Part shown: positions 1 to 6,873 of the stretch, in pieces
Layout: the number at the start of each line of letters is the position of its first letter
Numbering within the stretch: position 1 is the stretch's first letter
Assembly: GCA_003557965.1 (NCBI GenBank)
Contig: PWND01000064.1
Location: 1 to 11,245, forward strand
Reading direction: 5' to 3'
Length of the DNA: 11,245 nt
DNA from: Bacteroidales bacterium
GTDB taxonomy: Bacteria; Bacteroidota; Bacteroidia; Bacteroidales; UBA7960
Notes under the pieces: model-generated
Seen by the model: only the letters and a program-made list of their open reading frames with translations
The model's database searches: none
What the model was told of the DNA's origin: nothing
Position numbers and translations under genes: made by a program

Positions 1-134
1 GATATACAGATGGTTATTAACAATTTACCAGAAGTTATTAACAAAAGATCGAAATATTCTTACTTTTTGACTTAATGTATCTTTAAAAAATCAAAAATAT
101 TAATTTATAGAAGTCCCCTAAAGAAATTCATTGC

Positions 135-155
135 TGTCCACTTAAAATAAATTGA
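135..155 (+). repeat. Left terminal inverted repeat of the IS4-family element
   Basis: TGTCCACTTAAAATAAATTG matches the right end (TGTCCACTAAAAATTAATTA on the minus strand) at most positions over about 20 bases, with an exact match over the first 8. A subterminal motif, gagggacagctgg, follows. Confidence 0.75.
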
Positions 156-255
156 GGGACAGCTGGTTACAAAATGGTTGGTAGTTCACGTTTTTAAACA
201 GCTCATTAACAGGGCTTTTGTCTAATAGCGATATGTCCAAAACCTGTAGAATTTC

Positions 256-1291
256 TTAGGTTGAACGCTCAATTTTCAAGCTGGAGACAACGATGGCAAC
301 CAGACAATATGCAATAATGGCTGAATAGTTTTGAATACGCACAGCATTTCTTGTTGTGCCCCAGAATGCTTTGATCTTCAGGTGTTGTTTGATCCACTTG
401 AAAAAAAGTTCCACTTTACAGCGGTTTTTGTACAAATATGCAATCTCTTCAGCTGAGAGTTCAAAGTTGTTTGAAAGAAAGACAAAGGTTCTTTCCGTTT
501 CCTTGTCATAAAACTTGACCCGGCGCAATTTTTCAGGATAATCCTGCGACACATAAAAACCTGTGAGCTTGCCGATATGGTCACTTTTTACCCCTGCATC
601 CTTATTGACTTTTAAAGAATACGTGCGCCTAAAACGAAGATTGACCTTAGCTCTAACAACAAAACTTGCAGAGTGCTTTGTAACCCTGTAAAGCCTTTCA
701 TAATCCACATAACCCCGATCAAAAATGTAATAGGCTTCAGGTTCATAATGAAGATGATCCATCGCATTTACATCATGAACTCCCGCGGGAGCTATATGTA
801 CAAAGGCTGGGATTTGGGTTGTGATGTCAAACAAAGTGTTTAGTTTAATGCCACCTTTGTTTTTTGAAACTTTGCCCAACAGAAGACACTCAAACAAAGA
901 TCAATGGTTGTGGAGTCAAAAGCATAAACCTGACCTTTGATCTTAAAGTCTTGGTTTGCTCTTTGTTTTCTGGCGATATCCACAAGATGATAAGCAAATG
1001 CTTCAAATATCTTTTAGTCCCTGTTTTCATTAGCTTTTGCCAGATTGCTACGAGTTACACTTTTACCAAAACCCAGATGATATGATTTGCCTTGATGCGC
1101 ATGAATAGCAACGATTAAACCTCGCAGACTATCCCGATTGGTAAGCTGTCCGAAAACCATGCAAAACAGCTGATTCCAACAAGTGAAATGTTTATGTACT
1201 TATTGCCATTATATTGCTTGACAATTTTATCAAAGATCCTTTGAGGTAAAAACTCTACAATTTGAGAGAAAACGTATTTGCCTTGATTAAT
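256..1291 (-). pseudogene. IS4-family transposase with DUF4372-like N-terminus, broken by frameshifts and a stop
   Basis: DDE transposase that would cut and paste the surrounding IS. The C-terminal half is open at 897-256 (213 aa). It carries the IS4 YREK signature: Y, then R 3 residues on, E 4 further and K 7 further, within YKNRCKVELFFKWIK. It also has a catalytic-region D in YIFDRGY. Upstream, joining three minus-strand frames recovers the N-terminal part: NQGKYVFSQIVEFLPQ from about 1290, then KHFTCWNQLFCMVFGQ, LRGLIVAIHAHQGKSYH and VYAFDSTTIDLCLS, which holds another catalytic Asp. The lesions I can see are an ATT where the start ATG is expected (1291-1289), a frameshift near 1190, an in-frame TAA at 1016-1014 and a frameshift near 855-870. 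Several single-base lesions suggest genuine decay; homopolymer sequencing error could explain only some of them. Confidence 0.9.
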
Positions 1292-1385
1292 AGTTGCCTA
1301 ATTTAAAAGGCAAAACTAATCAATTCAAATCGTCACCGTGTTAAAAAGCTCCAAAAGCGTGATCTATCAAAGATTTCAAAGAACG

Positions 1386-1406
1386 TTAATTAATTTTTAG
1401 TGGACA
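1386..1406 (-). repeat. Right terminal inverted repeat of the IS4-family element
   Basis: On the minus strand it starts TGTCCACTAAAAATTAATTA and mirrors the left end at 135-155. It lies about 95 bases upstream of the transposase start position, as expected for this IS layout. Confidence 0.75.
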
Positions 1407-1571
1407 TTAATGAAAAAATATATTAGAATATTGCCGGCATATCTTGCAGGCAGTTAATAATAAACAAATATAAAGAAAAATTAATATAAAAATGATAAAT
1501 AAATGATAAATAAATGTTAAATTTTTTGTAAAACCATAAAAAGGATTTGGTTTCGGCGAGCTCTTTTTTTA

Positions 1572-2017
1572 TCAGAAATTTCGGTCAATATCCAGTACAT
1601 AGTCACTATCATAATATCTATGTATTCCAAGCACATATAATAAACTGTATTGTGCATGAGGAAAAATGGGGCTATACATAAAAGATAACAAGACCCGTCT
1701 AAATTCTGATCGTATGTCTTGCAGCAGCTTTCACGCCAATTTCGCTTGTTCAACATTCTGTAGCTTATGTGTTGTTGCACACTTTGCGCAGTCAAATACT
1801 AAGATTTACTGAGTTTGCCAATGCAACAATGAGAACAATACAGCTTCGCTTTATAAAAGTGGCAGCCTGTGTAAAAGAAATGAAAACCTGATTAAAAATT
1901 GAGTTGCCCGAACAGTTCCCAGACCTGGGAGTAATAGCAAACTCCCTGCGTATATTCAAAGTCCTTCGCTGTAAGCAACTTGTAAGCAACTTCAAAAAAA
2001 CAACAATCAGAACATAA
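1572..2017 (+). pseudogene. IS1380-family transposase remnant (C-terminal part)
   Basis: No single frame is open, but three plus-strand frames in succession give recognisable IS1380-type (DDE_Tnp_1 group 4) sequence. Frame 1572 gives SEISVNIQYIVT. Frame 1624 gives IPSTYNKLYCA, a TGA, then GKMGLYIKDNKTRL and SDRMSCSSFHANF, which resembles the family's YCARGKMELYIKDHK...SDRMSC block. Frame 1751 gives HSVAYVLLHTLRSQ, LRFTEFANATMRTIQLRF and KVAACVKEMKT, a TGA at 1889, then LKIELPEQFPDL and SLRIFKVLRC, ending at TAA 2015-2017. The lesions are two frameshifts, two stops and an 11-bp tandem duplication (GTAAGCAACTT at 1971 and 1982). The N-terminal half is missing or unrecognisable between the IS4 element's right end and 1572. 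Antisense open frames here are shadows. Confidence 0.8.
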
Positions 2018-2333
2018 AAACCCAACAAACAACCGCTAAACCGCAAGCGGCAGGAGCTTTATTATTAATAAATGAGCGAAAATTGTTTAAAACTGCGTTT
2101 TTTATCAAAGAAATCAATCATCATAAGAAAATTTGGGTCCTTAGAATGTCCTGATCTGTTAACAATACACCTCGATGATCATTTTTTTACATCCTAATGA
2201 TCACTGATTGGCAAATTTTGACGAAATTTTAAGTTTATTTATGAATAATAGGGCTTAAAGAAAAAATAACATTTGCAACGAGCTAATCAATTAGCTTTGG
2301 TTTATGGTTAAGGTTAATTGGGTTTTTACCATG
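2018..2333. other. Intergenic stretch without a recognisable gene
   Basis: No convincing open frame on either strand. Small palindromes are present: CCGCT/AGCGG at 2033-2050 and AGCTAATCAATTAGCT at 2281-2296. The last 50 bases lead without interruption into the terminator at 2334, so the 3' end of a small transcript could lie here, but I see no clear promoter. Confidence 0.5.
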
Positions 2334-2372
2334 CCGCCAATCTGAAAGGGTTGGCGGTTTTTTGTTTTTTTT
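2334..2372 (+). terminator. Rho-independent terminator
   Basis: A perfect 7-bp stem, CCGCCAA (2334-2340) with TTGGCGG (2351-2357), a 10-nt loop and a following T-rich run (ttttttgttttttttt). The T-tract is on the plus strand only. No intact plus-strand gene lies upstream, so it either ends a small RNA or was left over from a deleted gene. Confidence 0.8.
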
Positions 2373-2382
2373 AAAAAAACAG

Positions 2383-2444
2383 TTAAGACCGAGCCATGCA
2401 AGGTCTTAAATATCATTCAAGATAACGTAAATGGATTGCGTTAT
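2383..2444. repeat. Two small inverted repeats
   Basis: TTAAGACC (2383-2390) pairs exactly with GGTCTTAA (2402-2409), and ATAACG (2422-2427) pairs with CGTTAT (2439-2444). Each has an 11-nt loop. Function unknown. Confidence 0.5.
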
Positions 2445-2698
2445 ATCTCCCTGTTTAAAGTAGTTTTACGCTATATAATAACGATAAACAAAAATCCCAG
2501 GCAAAAAGGTTTAAGTAGTTGCTTTTGTTTTTTTATTTCCTACTGAAAGTGCCGTTTTTTAAAGGGGGATTCAGGATTGAAACAGAACCCTTACGATATC
2601 ATTATACATTACCGGAACCAAGCATAAAGATCATTGTCCTTGTTAACTATGTTTATACACTTTTCACTTCGAAAATATAAGTATTTAACATGCTATAT
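2445..2698. other. Intergenic stretch, nothing recognised
   Basis: AT-rich sequence with no supported gene, RNA or repeat. It joins the small hairpins at 2383-2444 to the strong hairpin cluster starting at 2699. Confidence 0.4.
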
Positions 2699-2751
2699 GC
2701 TTATACCTAAGTTAAGCGGTATAAGCGAAGCGATATAGCGCTTTACTTAGG
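2699..2751. repeat. Overlapping, mutually exclusive hairpins
   Basis: Stem A: GCTTATACC (2699-2707) pairs perfectly with GGTATAAGC (2718-2726). Stem B: CCTAAGTTAAGCG (2706-2718) pairs with CGCTTTACTTAGG (2739-2751) with one T-T mismatch. The two stems share bases 2706-2707 and 2718, so they cannot fully form together. That arrangement is seen in switching RNAs, but also in DNA-level structures such as origins or recombination sites. Confidence 0.6.
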
Positions 2752-2765
2752 GATAACCCCGATAT

Positions 2766-2817
2766 AGAATTTGTTGGCTTTTCACCGGATAAGTGAGGTG
2801 AAAGGCTTACAAATTCT
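2766..2817. repeat. Long near-perfect hairpin
   Basis: An outer 9-bp stem, AGAATTTGT (2766-2774) with ACAAATTCT (2809-2817). A 2x2 internal loop follows, then an inner 10-bp stem, GCTTTTCACC (2777-2786) with GGTGAAAGGC (2797-2806), which includes one G-T pair, and a 10-nt loop. No T-tract follows, so it is not a standard terminator. Confidence 0.65.
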
Positions 2818-2823
2818 TAATCG

Positions 2824-2840
2824 TGAGCGAAAATCGCTCA
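2824..2840. repeat. Compact hairpin
   Basis: TGAGCGA (2824-2830), a 3-nt AAA loop, TCGCTCA (2834-2840): a perfect 7-bp stem. It is the last hairpin of the cluster that begins at 2699. Confidence 0.6.
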
Positions 2841-3038
2841 ATTTGGGTTATAAATATATAAAAATCATATTTCCAATTTCTCGGCAGGGCATCCCAATTA
2901 ACCTGACCCCTTTCGCCTCCAGCATTCCACTTGGAACGATTTGCAATAAATTTGGTAATTCAGGGTAAAAAATGGCTTGATTTTGCTTGCTTTGACGAAC
3001 GATCTTGCATTAAGTAATAGTTATTATTGTTGTTCCTA
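2841..3038. other. Intergenic stretch downstream of the restriction-enzyme fragment
   Basis: No gene is supported. Read on the minus strand it follows the stop codon of the type ISP fragment, and it contains no clear terminator. A GC-richer patch at about 2880-2940 differs in composition from its surroundings and may be a relic of something unrecognised. Confidence 0.4.
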
Positions 3039-3758
3039 TCAAATTTGAACAAGCTCTTTTTCAACTTCAGGATATATTTCGTCTATTTGCTGTTGTAGTT
3101 CTATTGTTTTAGTTAAAGCGGTTATAATGCGGCAATAACGCGGGGCATCGTCCATGGTTCTGTTTTTACGGTCTTTCAGATATTTATGTAACACCTGGTA
3201 CCCGCCAATATGGTAATTCCAGACTTCAGGCGCAACACCCTCAAAATACTTTTCTTTGTTGATGTAAATACGCTGTTCTTCTTCTTTATAAACAATTTTA
3301 TCAATCATGTCGTTTGTTCCGCTGCCCTGATATTTGGCGACAGGCAGATCAAGCGCCGGGCTTTTCAGTAAGTGCAGGTCAGCCAGTTGTTTACCCAACT
3401 CTGCAATTCCTTTAAACAGCTCATAATTGGCGGTAAATGGAACACGTGGAAAGTCAATCTTTAAAAAATCCGCGTAGGTCTCCCGGTAAATATTGCTGTA
3501 AAACACTCCATAAATATAATAGAGAATATCTTCCGGCGTGGGTTTTTGCTTGTAAACCGCTTGCAGTTTTTCAAAAATGGTAGCCGGAATATTGGGCTCT
3601 TTTTCGGTTTGATGCTGGTTGAAAAGGTCTTTTTTGCTTTTGTTGGGATATAGATATAAAGGGAATATTGTTGTAATTTCACTTGTCTTGTTTGATACAA
3701 ATGAACTTTCAATAATTAATTCTGATAGTTGCCATAATAAGTAAATTTTAGCTGTTAT
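3039..3758 (-). pseudogene. Type ISP restriction-modification enzyme, C-terminal fragment (specificity domain)
   Basis: Type ISP enzymes are single-chain translocase-methylase-nucleases, and their C-terminal domain recognises the DNA target. The frame is open without a stop from 3758 to the TGA at 3041-3039 (239 codons). Its first in-frame ATG is deep inside, at 3506, so this is a 5'-truncated piece of a protein normally over 1000 residues long. Matches to the domain as I know it are FPLYLYPNKS, YRETYADFLKIDFPRVPF, AELGKQLADLHLL, VWNYHIGGYQVLHKYLKDRK and the ending EIYPEVEKELVQI. An in-frame TAA (3761-3759) sits just upstream of the homologous part. The natural 3' end is kept. The piece lacks the helicase and methylase parts and should be inactive. 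Confidence 0.85.
3117..3278 (-). repeat. Inverted-repeat arm 1 (type ISP C-terminal codons)
   Basis: 54 codons, EQRIYI... to ...RIITA, match the plus-strand copy at 8427-8588. By hand count 46 of 54 residues agree, and the DNA contains long exact blocks. The two arms are in opposite orientation, about 5.1 kb apart. Confidence 0.85.
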
Positions 3759-3801
3759 TTATTATTTTTTTCCGATTTTTAGCCGGAAAAAGCTGCTGTT
3801 T

Positions 3802-3849
3802 GGCGTAAATTAACATGAATATTCATAAACATCAACGACAATTTACGCC
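3802..3849. repeat. Inverted repeat enclosing a 12-bp palindrome
   Basis: GGCGTAAATT (3802-3811) pairs perfectly with AATTTACGCC (3840-3849). Between them lies the palindrome ATGAATATTCAT (3815-3826). It sits just outside the truncated end of the type ISP fragment and upstream of the replication module, so it could be an element end, an attachment site or an operator. Confidence 0.55.
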
Positions 3850-3863
3850 TTTATTTATTTTAT

Positions 3864-3881
3864 ACAAAAAATATTTTTTGT
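3864..3881. repeat. 18-bp perfect AT palindrome
   Basis: ACAAAAAATATTTTTTGT equals its own reverse complement. It lies in the 280-base leader between the type ISP fragment and the gene at 4043. A further small hairpin, TTGTC-A-GACAA, follows at about 3899. The rest of the leader holds only the promoter candidate. Confidence 0.5.
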
Positions 3882-3986
3882 CAAAGCTCACAAAAATGTT
3901 GTCAGACAAGGGTTGCAGAAGAGTGACGTGTTGATTATAATTGAGGGAAATTCAACTTTGGCGAATAACTACAAACAGAATTTAAC

Positions 3987-4014
3987 TTGTTTTTTTGTAA
4001 AGTGGTTAACTTTG
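3987..4014 (+). promoter_or_regulatory. Candidate Bacteroidota-type promoter for the gene at 4043
   Basis: TAACTTTG (4007-4014) matches the Bacteroidota -7 consensus TAnnTTTG, with a TTG (3987-3989) 17 bases upstream near the -33 position. Transcription would begin around 4020, leaving a leader of about 20 nt before the ATG. Confidence 0.45.
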
Positions 4015-4042
4015 TTGAATGTATTTAAACAAGTAATTTTTT

Positions 4043-4876
4043 ATGAAGTCTGATTTCTTATATAGTTATAAGGATTGGGAAAATGACAAAATGGATGTTT
4101 TCCGTAATATGCCACAAGAATATTCTCATTTAAACGGAATGTTTCTATTAGGAGCAAACAGGTTAGATGATTTATGTTACAAATACAATATGATATCTGA
4201 AGAAGATTTAAAAAAAATCCGTCAGAATCAGGAAAATACCTGGGATATGTCAGTTGAGTTAGAAAGAGAATATCGAATTAATGAGTTTTTAAAGAATTAT
4301 TTAAAAACAGGGAAAAAATACTATAAAGAAATGTTAAAGCAGGAAATCAAATCTCAAGTATTATTGATTGACCCCGGTACACCTTTAAATAGTAAAGAAA
4401 GAACAAATTTTCAAATAATTGAAAGACGTGTTTTAGATTGTAAAAAGGGCAAAAAAGATTTTTATCTCATAAAAGGTAGCACATATTTGAAAGTTAAGAA
4501 CAAGTTCGAAGAATATAAAAGCGGTAAACATTCTACTCCTTGTAGTTTACCGGGGCATTTACATAGATATAAAGCAATTCTAGAATATATAGAATACTTA
4601 GAAAAATACAAATCAAAAAATTATCTTTCAGAAGACGAACGGGCTTTACTTGTATTTCTTGCTTATAAAAACAATAAATTTGGGGAAATTGAACTTAGTA
4701 CCAAACAAATAGCAAAAGATAAAATATCAGAAGTTTTGCAAATTAACTTGCCAATGCATCATGCCATTTATAAAGCCACAGAACTGACATGGAGAAAAGT
4801 AAAAGAAGATCCGGAAAAGCTTTATAACGCAATCAGAATATATGAATTAAAATTTAAAGAAACCCCAACTCTTTAA
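4043..4876 (+). CDS. Hypothetical protein, 277 aa, first gene of the replication module
   Basis: I do not recognise a family. The protein is soluble (no signal peptide or membrane segment), lysine- and glutamate-rich and largely helical in character. Features visible are a Lys-rich central part (GKKYYKEMLK, DCKKGKKDFYLIKGSTYLKVKNK), an unusual SLPGHLHRYKAILEYIEYLEKYKSK stretch around residues 168-193, and near residues 200-230 a segment (LSEDERALLVFLAYKNNKFGEIELSTKQIAKDKISE) that could be a winged-helix or replication-initiator-like domain. That last point is only a guess. The ATG at 4043 has no Shine-Dalgarno but lies about 20 nt after a candidate promoter. It is transcribed in the same direction as the HTH, ATPase and primase genes, so a role in control or initiation of replication is possible. 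Confidence 0.75.
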   Translation: MKSDFLYSYKDWENDKMDVFRNMPQEYSHLNGMFLLGANRLDDLCYKYNMISEEDLKKIRQNQENTWDMSVELEREYRINEFLKNYLKTGKKYYKEMLKQEIKSQVLLIDPGTPLNSKERTNFQIIERRVLDCKKGKKDFYLIKGSTYLKVKNKFEEYKSGKHSTPCSLPGHLHRYKAILEYIEYLEKYKSKNYLSEDERALLVFLAYKNNKFGEIELSTKQIAKDKISEVLQINLPMHHAIYKATELTWRKVKEDPEKLYNAIRIYELKFKETPTL

Positions 4877-4945
4877 AAATCAGCAAATTCGAGATTCCAT
4901 TCGAAAATCGTTTATCCGAATCTAATAAACAAAAACATTTTCGCT

Positions 4946-4975
4946 GAAAATTTATGTTTAACTAAATTTTCGGAG
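4946..4975 (+). promoter_or_regulatory. Hairpin abutting the ribosome binding site of the HTH gene
   Basis: GAAAATTT (4946-4953) pairs perfectly with AAATTTTC (4964-4971) around a 10-nt loop, directly followed by the GGAG (4972-4975) of the gene at 4979. It could be an operator for this short DNA-binding protein or a structure that modulates translation. Confidence 0.4.
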
Positions 4976-4978
4976 AAA

Positions 4979-5290
4979 ATGAAATTAATAGAATTGATTA
5001 AAGAAAACCAAGAGTTTTCTATCAGCGTTAAAGCAAAAGAACTCAAGGAGCTATTTGAAGAGATAGCTAAATCCAAAAAAAGCGATGAAGCCAAGAAAGA
5101 AGAACCGGCCAGTAAACTTCTAACGGCAGAAAACGTTTGTAAGATGCTCTCCATATCCCGCGTCACACTATGGGATTGGGATAAAAAAGGGATCACAAAA
5201 CCTATCAGACTTGGTAATCTCAAGCGGTATCAGCAATCGGATATTGAACAGCTGATCCAAAAGAAAGGAGGTGAAAATGAAACCCATTAA
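4979..5290 (+). CDS. Excisionase/MerR-like helix-turn-helix DNA-binding protein
   Basis: A 103-aa protein. Residues 1-45 form a charged, probably coiled-coil helix (KELKELFEEIAKSKKSDEAKKEE). Residues 47-95 are a HTH_17/excisionase-type winged helix: LLTAENVCKMLSISRVTLWDW, then the wing GNLKRYQQSDIEQLI. Proteins of this kind act as recombination directionality factors or transcriptional regulators on Bacteroidota integrative elements and are commonly found just upstream of primase or helicase genes. A GGAG lies 3 nt before the ATG. The stop overlaps the following ATPase gene by 14 nt, so the two are translationally coupled. The same protein could bind the ATGTAGTAAG repeats at 6664-6852, which is inference only. 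Confidence 0.9.
   Translation: MKLIELIKENQEFSISVKAKELKELFEEIAKSKKSDEAKKEEPASKLLTAENVCKMLSISRVTLWDWDKKGITKPIRLGNLKRYQQSDIEQLIQKKGGENETH
5264..5273 (+). promoter_or_regulatory. Strong Shine-Dalgarno that sets the start of the ATPase gene
   Basis: AAAGGAGGTG, with GGAGG ending 5 nt before the ATG at 5277. It is much stronger than any other ribosome site in this window, and it favours ATG 5277 over the in-frame GTG at 5271, which lies inside the Shine-Dalgarno itself. Confidence 0.8.
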
Positions 5291-6656
5291 CGCCTCCAAT
5301 AATTTTGGAAATTTCAACAAAAGCAAAGATCGCTTACCTGAATTTGATAAGTTGAGCGATTTGGTCAAAAACACTCAGGATTCAGGAAATAGTAAAAATA
5401 AAAATCAAAAAAATCATCAAAAATCTCAATTAGAGCGTATAGAAAATTATCTCTCAGAAAACTATGAACTACGGTATAACATAGTTCTGAACGAGGTGGA
5501 ATACAGGTCAGAGAATTCTGATTCAGATGACGATTTCCAGACATTAAAGGCAGCAAACATTTACAGGGAGCTTGAAAAAAAACATTTTAAAATTGCACCA
5601 TCCAAACTTGATATACTTTTACAGTCGGATTATGTTGAAGAATTTGACCCTTTTATAGATTTTTTTGAAAAACTGCCAAAGTGGAATCCTGACACAGACC
5701 CTGATTATATTGAAAAGTACGCAAATTATGTTAAAGCTAAAGACCAGAAAAGGTTCAACCATCATTTCAAAAAACATTTAGTTAGAACTATTGTTTGCGC
5801 GCTGGGAAAAAATTACTTCAATAAGCATGCTTTCATAATTGTAGGTAAAAGGCAAAATTCAGGGAAAAGTACTTGGTGTAGAAAAATTGTGCCACCTAAG
5901 CTTGGCACGTATTATACGGAGAATTTCGGGACAGATAAGGATGGTCTTATAGCATTGAGCGAAAATTTAATTATAAATCTTGATGAATTAGCAACGCTGG
6001 ACCGGCAAGATTTGAAGAAATTAAAGTCAATTATTTCAATGGAAAAAATAAAAGTGCGGCATCCATTCGGAAAAAAAGCAATAGTGACACCAAGACGAGC
6101 TTCATTTTTTGGTTCGACGAACGAATACAACTTTTTAAACGATGAAACTGGAAGTGTTCGATGGCTATGTTTCGAGATTTATAGCATTGATTGGAGTTAT
6201 ACAAACGAAAACATTGATTTGATATGGAGCCAGGCATATTATTTATACAAATCAGGTAAGTTTGAATATCAGCTTACAAATGAAGAAATAAAGGAAAACG
6301 AATATTTTAACCAGCAGTTTCAAAAATCTTCCCCGGAAAAAGATTTAATTCAAATGTATTTTTTGCCGGGGAATAAGGTTGAACATGATGCTTTTTATAC
6401 AGCAACTGATGTGCTTAGACTAATTTATGAAAAAGCTGATAAAAATGTTCGAATGAATTATGTATCAGTTGGGAAAGCATTAACGGCTCTTGGATTCGAA
6501 AAAACATCAAAAAGATTAAATAAAAACAGTAATCCAATTACAGGGTATTATGTCAAGTTCACAGAATGCGAAAACTATGAAAACCCTGTTTTAAAATTAA
6601 ATGAAAATATTCTTGAAACACCTAATACAAATGTCGGAAACGACCAATCATTCTAA
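5277..6656 (+). CDS. VirE/VapE-type P-loop ATPase (replication helicase)
   Basis: A 459-aa protein. The N-terminal 120 residues are polar, with Asn/Lys-rich linkers. The C-terminal two thirds is a virulence-associated-E domain. It has Walker A GKRQNSGKST at about 190-199, Walker B LIINLDELA at about 231-239, then RRASFFGSTNEYNFLNDETG at about 273-292. The last segment is the family's sensor strand, with a conserved Arg a few residues on (GSVRW). VirE/VapE proteins are related to phage and plasmid replication helicases and usually travel with a primase. A tail of about 110 residues (from DLIQMYFLPGNK) may be a winged helix for DNA contact. It overlaps the HTH gene by 14 nt and is followed by an iteron-like array and then the primase, which supports a replication role for the element. 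Confidence 0.9.
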   Translation: MKPINASNNFGNFNKSKDRLPEFDKLSDLVKNTQDSGNSKNKNQKNHQKSQLERIENYLSENYELRYNIVLNEVEYRSENSDSDDDFQTLKAANIYRELEKKHFKIAPSKLDILLQSDYVEEFDPFIDFFEKLPKWNPDTDPDYIEKYANYVKAKDQKRFNHHFKKHLVRTIVCALGKNYFNKHAFIIVGKRQNSGKSTWCRKIVPPKLGTYYTENFGTDKDGLIALSENLIINLDELATLDRQDLKKLKSIISMEKIKVRHPFGKKAIVTPRRASFFGSTNEYNFLNDETGSVRWLCFEIYSIDWSYTNENIDLIWSQAYYLYKSGKFEYQLTNEEIKENEYFNQQFQKSSPEKDLIQMYFLPGNKVEHDAFYTATDVLRLIYEKADKNVRMNYVSVGKALTALGFEKTSKRLNKNSNPITGYYVKFTECENYENPVLKLNENILETPNTNVGNDQSF

Positions 6657-6663
6657 GTTATAA

Positions 6664-6852
6664 ATGTAGTAAGATAATATTATTCATCTTACTACATATT
6701 ACTTCATCTTATTACAATTTTTTATAATGTAGTAAGTTGAATTAAGTTTGAGTAGGTGGTTAAAATGAAGTTATACAAAAAAAGCCACACATAAATGCTT
6801 GTGTTTTAATTTATTAAAGACTGCAATTGTTTTTGTAGTAATGTAGTAAGAT
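6664..6852. repeat. Iteron-like array of ATGTAGTAAG
   Basis: Copies: ATGTAGTAAGAT at 6664-6675; its perfect inverse ATCTTACTACAT at 6686-6697; a degenerate inverse ATCTTATTACAA at 6706-6717; ATGTAGTAAGTT at 6727-6738; a partial TGTAGTA at 6834-6840; and ATGTAGTAAGAT again at 6841-6852. The first two form a 12-bp perfect hairpin with a 10-nt spacer. The array fills the 217-base gap between the ATPase and primase genes, where a replication origin or operator would be expected. The last copy is 21 bases before the primase ATG. Confidence 0.8.
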
Positions 6853-6873
6853 TTTTTAAAAAAAGAGTTTTTT

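Larger units (their letters stand above)
135..1406 (-). mobile_element. Degenerate IS4-family insertion sequence (DUF4372/YREK type)
   Basis: About 1.27 kb bounded by imperfect terminal inverted repeats. Both ends begin TGTCCACT when read inward: 135 on the plus strand and 1406 on the minus strand. A single transposase reading inward on the minus strand nearly fills it. The size fits simple IS4-group elements. I see no convincing target-site duplication: the flanks are ...cattgc on the left and ttaatga... on the right. The transposase is broken, so the copy cannot move by itself. Confidence 0.85.

Noticed and set aside
1..75. Possible 3' ends of a gene in two plus-strand frames at the left edge
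   Set aside because: Both frames are open for only about 23 codons and neither is distinguishable from chance.
1517..2046. Two antisense open frames (92 and 84 codons, minus strand)
   Set aside because: They are shadows of the plus-strand IS1380 transposase remnant; the plus-strand translation matches a known family, while these have odd composition.
2383..2409. Hairpin considered as an integron attC or terminator
   Set aside because: It has no T-tract, and the attC core sequences and paired boxes are not present.
2699..2840. Hairpin cluster considered as a retron non-coding RNA
   Set aside because: No reverse transcriptase gene follows it in the window, and the flanking restriction-gene fragment reads toward it.
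2771..2968. 65-codon plus-strand open frame
   Set aside because: It begins with a non-ATG codon inside a strong hairpin, has no ribosome site and no recognisable domain.
3461..3712. 83-codon minus-strand frame beginning with ATG
   Set aside because: It is out of frame with the type ISP fragment, whose own frame is continuous and matches family motifs over the same bases.
6664..6852. Repeat array considered as a CRISPR
   Set aside because: The units are about 12 bp, irregularly spaced and in both orientations, which does not fit CRISPR repeats and spacers.
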